From Thermomucor indicae-seudaticae (taxonomy: Eukaryota > Mucoromycota > Mucoromycetes > Mucorales > Lichtheimiaceae), in assembly GCA_000787465.1 (NCBI GenBank), contig JSYX01000421.1, positions 1 through 30,704 on the forward strand: a stretch of DNA of 30,704 nt, written 5' to 3'. A program made the position numbers and the translations under genes. This document shows positions 11,460 through 22,083 of this stretch, one piece after another (the stretch's first letter is position 1; each line of letters opens with the position of its first letter). The notes beneath the pieces were generated by a model. The model saw only the letters and a program-made list of their open reading frames with translations, was not told the origin of the DNA and searched no databases.

Positions 11460-12205
11460 AGTGTGTCTATCGCACGTTTAGGGAAAGAGAGGGCTTGTTA
11501 CGGCAACAGCCACTTGGCTTGGAAGTGGCCACTTGCATCGGTGTTTCAATTCCAGAACACAGAGGGTCCGATTCCCCTCAAAGCCAAGCCAGACAAAAAC
11601 AAAATGCCAGGAACACTTGACAGTCAGTTGGAAGTCTACCTAGAGATATTATTTATGGCAAAGTTACTTTTGCACCACGATATACGGAGAATCAATACGA
11701 TTAGGCTTTATAGTGACCGATTTCGGTTCACATGGCAAAGGAGACTTGAATGATTGGCCAATACAGTTCCTTCTTTACAGTATCAAGCAGGTTCGCAAAC
11801 TTAAGTTGCATGCAGAAGAAAGAAGGACATTCAATAATCATCATCAATTTGTATATCTCTGATCCTGATCGACAGCTTGAATACTGTTGTATTCACGCAT
11901 TTCTTCCTTGCACTGGATTGCCGATATGTTACGAAGAGAGGAAGATATATCATCCCTCTCACATAAATCACGCAACATCATTATTTGCGTTGATTTGAGC
12001 AAACATTTCAAAAAATGCCTTCTTGGTCGATCTGTTTCCTTCGAATGACAGACTTGGCAAAATTGCCGCATGGTCTCAAGTTACCGTATAAGGAAACAAA
12101 AAAAGCTTATAGGGCAAAATGTGCTCAAAAAATTGCCTCATTTTTGGCTATTTATTAAAGCTAAAGGGTTATCTGCGTTGTTTCCCTTGCTTTCCCGTTA
12201 TCATC
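11460..12205. other. Divergent promoter region between RPS28 and a bHLH gene
   Basis: About 750 bases that should contain both promoters. A box-B-like sequence lies at 11565-11575 but no tRNA can be folded around it. No convincing gene or repeat is seen. Confidence 0.5.
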
Positions 12206-12764
12206 ATGAATCAAGACGCTTCAAAAATGACGGTCTCAGAAAGACGTGCCAGCTATCCATTACAACAGCGACTCAAGATATACAGTCCAGAAACCATGGC
12301 ACGTCGACTGGATCAGAAACATAAAGCTCAGGGCAAACTAGTCGTTAATGGTGTGAATCTGTTGAACAAGTCCAGTTTGGATACCGACATTATCATGGAC
12401 CGGATCAAACAACGTCGAGAAACACATAACCGCGTAGAACGCCGGAGGCGAGACATGCTAGTAATGATAGACGTCCTTTCATTGTTTTTATCCGAGAGAT
12501 ACTGATATGTATATATGCTAGAACGCGCTCATTAATGAGCTTGCAGAATCCATGCCACAGACATCCTCATCACCAGAAAAGTGTCATCGAGCTGAGATAT
12601 TACGACATGCCATTCATTATATCCGTTCGTTACAGTCAGAAAACAAGACCATGCGAGCGGTGCTGGGATACCCTGAAGAGCCCTTTGTCGTCACACCGCC
12701 GTCATCATCATCAGGAGGAGAAGAAGAGGAGACACCGCAAACAGACGAAAAGAAGCCTTTATAA
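12206..12764 (+). CDS. Small bHLH transcription factor (USF-like basic region)
   Basis: Exons 12206-12460 and 12522-12764 give 165 residues. The basic region HNRVERRRRDML (74-85) has the His-Glu-Arg triad (H74, E78, R82) of class B bHLH proteins that bind CACGTG. Helix 1 is NALINELAESMP, the loop is QTSSSPEKCHR, and helix 2 is AEILRHAIHYIRSLQSENKTM, ending in a short zipper-like extension. The C-terminus is acidic with a Ser run. The intron interrupts helix 1 exactly after MLs Leu codon. The frame is open upstream to 12119, but the ATG at 12206 follows UTR-like sequence and is preferred. The partner and targets are unknown; a homodimer acting at E-boxes is inferred from family knowledge. Confidence 0.9.
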
Positions 12765-12873
12765 TGTATATGTTTATATAATGACGGGAAAAAAGAGAGA
12801 AGCATTGCTTATAGTGAATGATGCGAAATCAATATGTATGCAGTAAGAATGAAGAGAGAGGGGAGGGGTATCC

Positions 12874-13805
12874 TTATACAAATGCCAATTCTTGTTTGGT
12901 AACAAAAATGCCACGATGAGGGCCTGTCTGGAAATAACGTTTGCCGTTTTTGGAGCCGTCATTGTTGCCAACTAACAGGGATAAGTGAGTTTCTCTTTGC
13001 GCTTCACTACACAACAAACAGACAAACCTCTACTATCCAATTCAACACCAACCCAATCGTTGCCTGGTTCGCCTTCGATGGAGCCCATATAGCGGACATA
13101 GCCAAAAGTAGGTAATGGACGACGCACCAGCTGGACCCGGTCACCGATAGCCAATGATCGTTCTTCTTCGTCGTCAGAAGAAGAATAATCGCACATCAGT
13201 CTACTCCAGCGTTTCTTTTGCTTTTTGGTTCTCTTTGTATCCAAGGTGCTTTCATCTGGCAAAGACCATCTTTGTTGACGCGAAGACGAGTACGCGGAAT
13301 AACGAGCAGGTGATCTGGACCGGGGTGGTGTCACCGGAAGTTCGAACTTCAGTCGAGTAGGCCGCGGAGTTGTGGTGGATGCAGCAGCCGCAGCAGCATC
13401 CCTCTTGGCACGTTCTTCTTGAGCCTCTAAGCGCGCTTGGGTTTCCATAGAGAGTAATCGTTCCAGATCATTGGATGAAAAGTAATCTTCTTCGGTTTCC
13501 TTGTCGCGAGGAGTACAAGGCGAAGAATTACTCTTTTTCACATGAACCGTTGTTGTTGTTGGCTTCATCTGTGAGGCTGGTGGTGGCACCAAACGGTCTT
13601 CCTTGTTGTCTCCTCTGTTAACGTCATCGTTGTCTGCGTTGGTGCTGATACTACTGCTACTGCTGGTGGTGGTGCTGCTGCTTCTTCTGTCACTGGTGGT
13701 TCCACTTTGCTCTGTGATTTTCAATGACGGTGGTGCTTCTTCTTGTTGTTGTTGCTTTCCAGTAGAAGAACGTGGTAGAGTACTGTTTGTCGCTGTTGGA
13801 ACCAA

Positions 13806-13839
<34 letters not shown>

Positions 13840-13952
13840 GCAGTTGGATCGATATGCGAATCCGGTATGTTGCCAGTCGATTTGCTTTTCCTTAGAGCAA
13901 GTGGATCCTTTATGCTAGACTTGATTTTACTGCGAAAGTTAAATAGTGGCAT
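12874..13952 (-). CDS. CAP-Gly domain protein
   Basis: Probable microtubule-associated protein. Exons 13952-13028 and 12971-12874 join to 340 residues. The first 250 residues are disordered: MPLFNFRSKIKSS, a glutamine run, many Ser/Thr, and one short helix (ERLLSMETQARLEAQEERAK). A single CAP-Gly domain closes the protein (about 266-336): GDRVQLVRRPLPTFGYVRYM, NDWVGVELD, NNDGSKNGKRYF and GIFVTKQEL. The usual GKNDG groove motif reads GNNDG, so its lysine is asparagine; that could weaken binding of EEY/F tails. A C-terminal CAP-Gly recalls tubulin cofactor B, but no ubiquitin-like domain is present. The frame extends 51 codons upstream to an ATG at 14105; I prefer 13952 because the preceding segment looks like leader. 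Convergent with the bHLH gene, 109 bases apart. Confidence 0.92.
13808..13837 (-). repeat. CAG trinucleotide run encoding polyglutamine
   Basis: Ten GCT units on the plus strand read as CAG codons in the CAP-Gly gene and give an uninterrupted glutamine run near residue 40. Such pure runs are length-variable between strains in many eukaryotes. Confidence 0.9.
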
Positions 13953-15209
13953 ACGCGAATGGAAGCGGGAAAAGAAAGACGGTTGTTCGCTGAAGAAAAA
14001 AGAAGCAGAATTAGAGTTTTCTTTTTTTTTATCGTGACCAAGCAGTCCAGTCACATGGATCGGATTTGAAACATGATTGTTTGCGATTCCTCGGATTTCA
14101 CACAACCCTTCTTGCCTTTATGCAGCACGCTAAACATTACATAATCTTGGTAATCTGCATGCTCTCTATGCCCAAATTAAACAAGATGCAAAAAAGTATT
14201 CATGGACAGTAAATTGATTGATTCCTGGGTTTCTCTCGTATTTTTTATGCTTCAGCTTTATAATTTTCGAGTCTGTGCACGCTGAATTTCAAACGCCGGA
14301 AAAACCTGTCCGAAACAAGAACAATTTCACTGACAGTCGATCAATTTGCAGTTCACGAGCCAAACTCCGGGGCAACAGATTGAGACCACCGTTTGGCTAC
14401 CATTCGCAACACCACTTTGGTTGCAGAAGGCGAACAGTGTTATCATGACCCTGGAAAACTAGAAATCCTGTTCGCCTTACTAAAGATTATGTTGCGGTAA
14501 TGAACTGACGACTGTTTATTCTCTTTACGTGTCCGCCAACATTACAAAACTCTGCGTAATGATCAGAGATGTACTATCGCTTATAACAGTATGTTCTACT
14601 CTCATTTTGGCGCTACTTTACTACTGCCGACGGTCAGATCCCGGACGTGACAAAGGAGCCACATCCTTCATCTGGCATTATAAGGTACTGTTACTAAGCA
14701 TAGATATTCAGAAAGTTTCGGCATGGATGATCTGTTTGTTCCGGTGTCAACAAGGGTATAATAGCCTTCCAATGCTTCTATTGTCCTTGGAATACCCGTG
14801 AAAAAGATGGGATTTACTATAACTGCAGCGAATCGAAACTTGATGTACCCATCTGCAGTACTATCGCTTTGGGCTTCCCAGTGCTGATAATTACAGCAGG
14901 CGGTTGCTGCACTATTAGAATACAACACAGCATGACAGCTCTTTCAATGTTTCACTGATGGCGTTACGGTGAAGTAGGAGCGAAATATTACTTGGGCTTC
15001 CCCTATCCGGTTCTCGAGGGGAATAATGATGTACAGGTATGGGAAGAAAGGTGCACGCGCACTGTTTACAGCGTGTATAGGACACCCTACACCTATGGCA
15101 AGAGCCTTCGTACGAAAAGAGTGGTGAATATAGACACTTATACTTGGTTCAAGAGCATAAGTCCCTTCTTCAAGAGTCCTCAGCCATACAACAACACGGA
15201 GGAGTCGCG
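13953..15209. other. Region between CAP-Gly and second bHLH genes
   Basis: About 1.25 kb holding the promoter of the CAP-Gly gene and the 3' flank of the bHLH gene. Short open frames on both strands carry no recognisable domain. No transposon ends or RNA genes are evident. Confidence 0.45.
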
Positions 15210-16845
15210 CTACGTCTGTCTTTCACGCTTCAATAATGAGATCTCTTTACGCAGGGCATTGATTTCAGCTTCCATGTCAAAGTCACGGCGCTTCAAAAAC
15301 GAGATATACTCGATAGCTGTACCAAAGATGGGTATGAGCTTTTTTGGGTATATTCCTCAAGATAAATGTATATAAATACCCTTGCTTAGGATTTCCCACT
15401 TGCTTGTCTTTACATTTTTGTCTGTAGGCAACGAGTCTCGGAGCTCATCAAACAACTCTTTCATTTCCTTTCTTCTCTTGCGCTCGGCTAGCTTGTGACT
15501 TAGGCGTAGCTCGGGACTTCGAGAGTACATTGAATCAGCGCGTCGTCTGGGCCTCGGTTCATCCACTACTGCTGCAGGGTGTGCTGGAGACGTTTCTGAG
15601 CCGCCAGACGGATAAACGAGAGGCATGGATGCCCGTCTTCCTGGCTCTTGTTCCATCAATAAGGCTTTCCGGCGTTGAGCGAGTAATGTGCGATGTGCGT
15701 GGGTAGAGGACGCGGGTAGTCCGTGTCCTGTCGTTGCTGGTGACTGCCGAGATGGGTCTACGCTGGCCTCCGGTACAGGATAAGAGGTTGCAGGTCTTTG
15801 CTGGTAACGGTGAGGAGGACTCGACGGAGCTGAATAAGTCTCTTGAAAATGGATATCTAAATGACATGACCATGCGCTTAGTAAAAATCATCCTATGGCT
15901 TCAACACATTAGGATAGATAGTAACCCTTAAAGGCGTCCCCGCCGAATCGATGGTGGCGGAGAGATAAAGGGTGTTGAAAGACGATGGGTTCGTCAAGAG
16001 CGGTGCCGTTTGATATCTGCCTTTGATGCATTTCTTGACTGTTATTATTATGTGAGCAGTGGATCGGCTGGTGGTGGCGGCCATGGTATCTTGCGAGTGG
16101 AGAAGGGGAACGGGACCGAGAAGATGATACCGTGACTATGGAATCACGACGGGCGCTGTCTGCAGAGGAGGAGAAGGAGGAAAAATCATGAAGATGGTAG
16201 TCAAGGAAGGATGATGATATTTGCTTGTCAAAGGCTGCAGAGTCCCGACGAGAATCATGGGAAGAAGACGAATAAGCGCTAAGTTCGAGCGGAGACAACG
16301 TTTTGGTGGCAGCACCAGGGCCTGGTGCCGTAATAACTGTCATTATGCCACTGTGATTGTTGACATTACTACTCGTGGTGTTGCTGCTGCTGTTGCTGCC
16401 TGCTGAAGTCTGGCGCGTGTTTAAGGACGGAGAAGATACTGTCATGTCTGAGATTCTGTGTCGCAAGTTTTCGTCGGAAATGCAATGCTGCCTTTCCAAT
16501 CTTTGGTGGACCAAGGTCGAAGAATGAACGCTTGTGATGGACGGTAATCTGGGTTTAGACGTCCTGTCTAAGTAACTCAGTCAAAAACTATTCCTCGTCC
16601 CTTAACACGGTCAAAGGTTCTCTCTCTCCGTTACCTTGGTTACAGTTCTGCATTCTTCTGGGGTCATCCAAATGCATGGTTTCATGAGCACGGGCACTAG
16701 CGGTGTTGGTTTTGGAACAGTCTGAAAATTGCTGGCTCATGGAGCGCAGTAATTCACGAGCTGGCGGCAAATGGCATGCGCGGCCTTCTGGCTGCTGCTG
16801 CTGCTGTGATGCCATTTGAGGACAATGGTTTGGAGGGAATGGCAA
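15210..16845 (-). CDS. bHLH transcription factor with long disordered N-terminus
   Basis: Exons (minus) 16845-16635, 16567-15926, 15841-15380 and 15316-15210 join to 473 residues. Residues 1-395 are Ser/Gln/His/Arg-rich and disordered, with repeated RRDS-type sites (DSRRDSAAF, SARRDSIVT, RRASMP) that look like basophilic kinase (for example PKA) targets. The bHLH is at about 399-460: HKLAERKRRKEMKELFDELR carries H400, E404 and R408 of class B; after the loop PTDKNVKTSKWEIL, helix 2 is SKAIEYISFLKRRDF, continuing as a heptad helix (MEAEINALRKEISLLK) like a leucine zipper. Exon 4 is needed to complete helix 2. The protein ends ten residues later. It may be cAMP/PKA-controlled, but that is inference from motifs. 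A second in-frame ATG lies ten codons into exon 1. Confidence 0.9.
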
Positions 16846-18117
16846 CGCAGCGTGCGGTGGTACTGGTTACACTACAAGGGAGTCTAGAAACAAGAGAGCA
16901 AAGATAAAACGCGGCCTGGATAGATGATAGCGATGTGGGAAAAAAAGGAAAAGAGAGTTCAAGAAGTTACGCATTAGTTTTCCATGCGCACAGAAGGAGT
17001 TCTCGGTGCTGTTTACAGTTCGACAAAATAAATTGACAATAATATGTCAGCGTAACCTTATTCATCTTTCACTATCTGTAACTGACGCAATCAAGTTACT
17101 ATTATTTTCCCTTTTAGCCATTTCTAAAGAACCATGTTATACTTGGATGACTCTCGCGGAGCGTCGGGGATACAAGTTTAGAAGGCAAAAAGGACGCGCT
17201 GCCCGAATCGTCTGATAGGCGCCTGGGCATCGATAAAGTTTTGGCCAACTTTACGTAAAGTCAGACAAACGCATCATGACGAGATTTTTGTTGCAGTGCG
17301 GTTCCTTGCAAACCTCTGTATGTTTAGCCTGTAGTTACTGGATTTGGCATTGCTATAGATTTCTAGAAAAACGAGGCACATCTGAAGAGAAGTTATGGAT
17401 ATATTTGATAGAAATCTTAGTGACAATTTGAAGATCTTTTTCAAGATTACTTGTGGATGTCGTGCGCTCAATAATACCTGTCAAGCGGCGACATTGGTGC
17501 CATGAAAACGTTTGAGGCAAGAACTCAGCTCTTAGCCCCATAGAGAACTTCAACAGTCTCTGGTGGTTGCACGTGGACCTACAATAAAGTTCGCAAGCAC
17601 AAGGTAATTAAGACCTACCTCGAACACCACAATAGATAATGATTATCTTGGCAGATAGGAATGGAAAAAGCCAGCGGGACCATATTCCTTTGTGGAATCT
17701 ATAGTACAAGCGCACAACGTCCAATTTCCCTATCTACATTAGCAACAATACACACCAAGCCCGTTTTAGACTACTAATTTTACCGACTACGGTAGCGGTC
17801 GCTTAGCCGACTGACCTTTGCCTCCTCGATGGTTAGTCGGCCAATTTATTGCAAACTGTCCGCTCATAGGCTAAAAACAGGCTTTATGTGCACTGCAAGG
17901 CTTCACTCCTTGAAGCGTTAATCGTACACACTTTCTGCTGAACTCCGGCCCTCATATGACATATAGCATAGTAGGTCTCCGCTTTCAGTCAGAAGAGAAG
18001 AATGACTGACAGCGAACCTCATCGGACAAATCTCCAAGGCATGAATAGGGTTAGATAGGCACATATAGGAACATAGAGATGATTAAACTAACCCCGACCG
18101 TTATATCCTTGAAGATA
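16846..18117. other. Gene-poor region, upstream part
   Basis: Promoter of the bHLH gene and AT-rich DNA with no supported gene. Open frames are below 90 codons and lack motifs. A few short imperfect inverted repeats occur (for example around 17808 and 17833) but none has clear element boundaries. Confidence 0.45.
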
Positions 18118-18315
18118 TACAGTCAAACCTGGTCACAATCACACTGGTTTTCAGCACGTTCTACTACAAGCGTTAGGCTTTTACCTTTTTGCAATTGTTT
18201 CATCTATAAGTAAACCCGGTTACAATCCGTATCACCAAAAATCCAGGCACAAGGTTATACTTTGTCCTCAAATGGATGCAAAAAACCAATGTGATCATAA
18301 CCAGGTTTGACTGTA
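18118..18315. mobile_element. 194-bp MITE with Tc1/mariner-type ends and TA duplication
   Basis: The element spans 18120-18313 and is flanked by TA on both sides (18118-18119, 18314-18315), the target duplication of Tc1/mariner/pogo transposons. Its terminal inverted repeats begin CAGTCAAACCTGGT and match over about 32 bases with four differences, all transitions. The interior has no open frame. A partly degenerate direct copy of the terminal motif (AGTAAACCCGGTTACAATC) lies at 18209-18227. It is non-autonomous and would need a transposase from elsewhere. Confidence 0.85.
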
Positions 18316-19400
18316 ACCAGCTTCAATGGAAAGGCCTTGAAATCCTTTCTATATTGTTCGGAAAAAGCACATCCTTTTAAAGACCTTTATCATCGTAGGC
18401 TACTTCTGGCTATATCACGGTCTGGAAGCCGGTCAAAGAGGTACGGCAGGATTCATACCCTCTCGAAAGCCGGTCATTATGCGCAAAATTCGTCTGGTCA
18501 GATAGAGGCTTAGCTCCTAGCGTTTAGGACAGCTTCAAAGCTACCAGTACAGAAGTCTAAGTAAACACTCAATATTCTGGACCAGCTTATAGGGTTTCGA
18601 CTCAGGGCAGTATATTCCTGAGCCTGGTCCTGCCCCTCCTGAATGCTGAGCGTCTTGAGTGGACCCTACCATCTTAACAAAAAGAACTTCGTTTTTCCAA
18701 TGCTGTGTCAGTGTGGCAGGACTACTAAGTCCTTTCTTTTTCATGGTTTGGGCCACGTCTATGAGACACTATTGTCTTTCCGGCATTGGCCTGGGAAACG
18801 TTGATCAATGTTTAGAGTACGATAGAATAATAATGACTGGGTATACTTATTGCATCCGCATTTGTTTCTCTGCGCAGACTTTGTATGAAATCTAACGACT
18901 TAACTCAGTATTTGCAAGGATGGCTTCAATGTTGTTACAGAAACGCCATTGGAGTGTATGTTTATTATCAAACACACTTCTAGCTGTATCGCGCCCCGAT
19001 CCTTGCAAAGAGCCCTCAAATTTATGCATCAAAGTGTCCCAGATGGATTCATGTGGCACAAACGCTAGGTAGCACAGATCAGGCAAAGTTGTTGGTGCAC
19101 TTTTGCCCTGCAAACTTCATACGACATTTCTGCTGTATATACGAGCAAGCCAGATGCGTACCGGTGGAACCCAAGAGACCTAACAGTTGTACTGTCGTCT
19201 CCACACGTGAAGCCCCAGCATATGCATTAACATCAGGGAGATGAATCAGCAGACCAATCTCCCTTGGCATCATCTGACGGACGCTGGTTAGATATCCATT
19301 CCTTGAGACAACATCGATCATAATAATCACATATATGTATATTAATCCGACATTGAGTAAGAAAATGTCTGCATAGGTTTCCGTCGCAGGAAATAACAGA
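18316..19400. other. Gene-poor region before the haem oxygenase gene
   Basis: Several open frames of 70-110 codons overlap on both strands between 18541 and 19405, but none resembles a known protein and they do not connect by splicing. The region may include decayed coding or transposon DNA. Nothing can be assigned. Confidence 0.4.
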
Positions 19401-19405
19401 GACAA

Positions 19406-19480
19406 TTATCTGATGGAACCCTGTCTTTATCAGATTTCCGGAAATCCGGGATCCGCCGGGGTCGCAATTGAACTGAGTCA
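19406..19480 (+). promoter_or_regulatory. Two iron-type GATA sites and an AP-1-type site upstream of haem oxygenase
   Basis: TTATCTGAT at 19406-19414 and TTATCAGAT at 19427-19435 are both exact reverse complements of ATCWGATAA, the extended site described for fungal iron-repressor GATA factors (SreA/Fep1/Urbs1 family). They lie 117-125 and 96-104 bases before the start codon, 21 bases apart, about two helical turns. TGAGTCA, the AP-1/Gcn4 palindrome, follows at 19474-19480. The sites are seen directly; the regulators are inferred. Confidence 0.6.
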
Positions 19481-19530
19481 ATTTTACTGGATCACTTTCT
19501 CCTCGTTCCTTTTCTTGAAAATTAATCACC

Positions 19531-21246
19531 ATGGCATCCGAAATTTCGCCATCGATGGCCATTCCTCATCCAGGATTAGACGCCATCAGTAATACCGCTG
19601 AACTGAAAAAGCAATGTCCAGCCTTTGCTACAGGTTGTCCTTATGCAAAGGTTGAAGAAAACGGCTCTTTGTCCGGCAGCTTCGCCGAACTATCGAAATG
19701 GTAAAAAACATCGCTGACGTCCCTTTGCAGCTATACTAATAAACAATTGGATGTGATAGTCCGGCCTTTCAGAACGGTAAAAAAATATAATGAACCTGAC
19801 AACTGGAGTATTGCTAGCAACTTACGTGTTAATGCGTATTAAGGTTGTCCCTTTTCCGACAAGTCCAAAGAAGAGATTGCAGCTCTGTTCGCAAATATAC
19901 CAAAGGAACATCCCGTAATTAATGTAAAAGGTTTGCAAACAAATAAAGCTTTTGACTGCCTAAAGAAGCCAAGGCTAAATATTTGATTTATGTTGTAGAT
20001 TTACCAGCAACACCGGAGGGCACAATGCTTGCTCAGATTTTATCACAATTTTTGGAAGGCGCAAAGTTGGAAAAGCTCTATGATGATCCACAAACAGATA
20101 AAGCACCCGAGGTTGAGAGTGAGATTCTAAAAGACCCTCAGTTGGCCGCCGCAATGCGAGAGGGAACCAAGGCAGTACACAAGGCTGCTGAGAATAGCGT
20201 CTTCACAAGGTAATTGAAAGAGATATATCTCGTACTGGATAGATGAATTCTCATTCAGGGAAACTATAGGCGCTTCCTGAAAGGAGAGATTAATCGTGAT
20301 GAGTATGGGAGATACCTCACGTCTCTTTATTTCGTTTACAAGTATGTTGCGTTTTCGAGTACTCTTTATATATATATATATATATGCAAGCTCTCGTTGC
20401 TTACGTGTTTTATATAAAGATCAATGGAGGCTTTGTTGGAAAAGCACAAAGAAAATCCAGCAATCAGTGTGATCTATTTCCCGTTTGAACTCAACCGTGA
20501 GCAAGCATTGCTACAAGGTAAGTGCATGCAATGCGTTATTATACACCTTATCTTTATGGTTAATAAAACGGGTTGGATGTAATGTTTTAGACCTCGAGTA
20601 TTTTTACGGTCGTGAACGCTTACCCAGCGTTATTGATCCAGCTACCATGACACCGGCCGTCAAGGAATATGTAGAAGCCATGGAAATGGCATGTCAAGTT
20701 AACCCCGCACTGTTGGTTGCACACAGTTACTCTCGGTACCTTGGCGATTTAAGCGGCGGCCAGATCCTGGCGAAAAGATTAAAGAAGCATGTTTTACAGC
20801 TAAGAGAGACAGACGGCGCGTGGGATTCGGACCAAGGCCTGCAGTTTTACTTGTTTAATAACATTGGTAACGAAAATGAGTTCAAGGCAATGTACCGGGA
20901 CCGCCTTAATACAGTCCCTATCGATGCCAAGACACGAGGTCTGTATAGACGGTTAATTATTATTTGACATCCCATCTAACTCTATTATGCTTTCTTAGAC
21001 TTGATTGTCAATGAGGCCGTTCGCTCGTTTGAACTAAATATTGCATTGTTTGACGAGATCCAGAAGCTCTCTGAAGAGGGCCATCTTGTTCCAACACGCT
21101 GGAATGCAAAGACTGGGCAACACAGAGATGAAGGCGAAGAATCCTCGTCTTCAAAGCTGATGCGCTGGTCGACATTAGTAGGCATAGCGGTAGCCACGGT
21201 GGGAATCAGTGGTGCTCTTTATTACCGTTATCGTCAGACGCGCTGA
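19531..21246 (+). CDS. HMX1: Membrane-anchored haem oxygenase with N-terminal Cys-Pro repeats
   Basis: Opens haem to biliverdin, CO and Fe2+ using reductase electrons. Exons 19531-19700, 19760-19776, 19844-19930, 19999-20209, 20270-20341, 20420-20517, 20591-20938 and 20999-21246 give 416 residues. The catalytic domain runs from about 140 to 360: proximal haem ligand H152 in REGTKAVHKAAEN, SLYFVYKSMEALLEKH, and the signature HSYSRYLGDLSGGQ lining the distal pocket. A C-terminal helix (LVGIAVATVGISGALYY) with basic RYRQTR is a tail anchor, presumably in the ER membrane. Before the domain are two copies of CPAFxxGCP(Y/F), cysteines 29/36 and 57/64, resembling haem regulatory motifs; the second copy is partly encoded by the 17-nt exon 2. 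Yeast and human enzymes lack this N-terminal block (human HO-2 has C-terminal CP motifs). Convergent with the membrane-protein gene. Confidence 0.96.
20366..20385. repeat. TA microsatellite in a haem oxygenase intron
   Basis: About nine to ten TA units lie in the fifth intron (20342-20419). It is away from the splice sites and has no evident role. Confidence 0.85.
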
Positions 21247-21427
21247 GCTTTGCCTAGAGTCTCTTGGGCTGCCAATACAAACAATTCTTCCCACATATCG
21301 CAAAGAAAGAGGATATATGCATCATACTCTTTGTTCATTCTTAGTCATCTTTATGAATCCAGATGTACAATATGTCTCCACAAGCATTGTCTAATACAAT
21401 CACCAAATACCCGTACCTTCGATCTGT

Positions 21428-22083
21428 TTATTTCCGTCTCAGTCCAAAGAACCAGTACAATCCCACGACTGACAGGGTTATCATTGCTGGAAGCAAATCG
21501 AGCTGAACTATAAAGTACACCCAGATAGTAGCCAAGCCAGGGGCACGAAGCATCTGACCCAGTGAAGGTGAATTGTGTAATGTATACATCAAGAACGCTC
21601 CTGCTACCGCCGAGCCGATTGCCATAAAGACCTGAACAAATTTCTTGGTCTTGTGTCGATTCGTTAAGTAGACAAAAGGTAATAGGGCTATTACATAGAA
21701 GAATTTTTAGATCAAGTTTGATGATCCGCTACTTGTCATATACTTGATTATGTACCAGGAACAGATTTTAGGGCGCGTACAGGGATGTCACCATAAGACC
21801 ACGGTTCGCTATATTGTACCTTGACTGTCACCTCAAAGGTGCCCAAAAGAAAGCCAAACGGAATGCTCATAAACAAAGCCTGCCAAAAGTATACGGCAGT
21901 ACTTGTTCGTTCGGCTTTGAGCTCAGCTTCGCGTTTCTTAACTTTGTGCAGTAAACCAGTTTGCTCCATTAGACGAAATTTCTCTGCATCCGAAATGTCG
22001 TCATCTTGCTTTTTCTTTCTGTCCGGAATGCGGTTGATGAGCGGTTCAGTGACAGCTGGTTTGCTGGATCGTTGCTTTGTCAT
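21428..22083 (-). CDS. Small multi-pass membrane protein, possibly DUF7719 family
   Basis: Exons 22083-21756 and 21687-21428 join in frame to 195 residues. A charged N-terminus (PDRKKKQDDDISDAEKFR) is followed by hydrophobic segments at about 66-86 (YFWQALFMSIPFGFLLG), 107-116 (VPALLPFVYL), 129-147 (MAIGSAVAGAFLMYTL) and 161-190 (TIWVYFIVQLDLLPAM and onward), ending FGLRRK. The order of segments and the pattern around TIWVYFIVQLDL recall an uncharacterised fungal membrane family (DUF7719) from memory; this is not certain. No catalytic motif is visible. The 185 bases between its start and the start of the next gene form a shared divergent promoter. Confidence 0.75.

Noticed and set aside
11565..11575. 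tRNA box-B-like sequence GGTCCGATTCC
   Set aside because: No matching box A, the T-stem has a mismatch, and no acceptor stem or cloverleaf can be drawn around it.
12119..12205. Upstream extension of the first bHLH protein
   Set aside because: In frame but of UTR-like composition; the ATG at 12206 gives a sensible N-terminus.
18892..19405. Overlapping minus-strand frames of 73-108 codons upstream of the haem oxygenase
   Set aside because: No recognisable motif, no splice continuity between frames, and no transposon domain; kept only as unassigned DNA.
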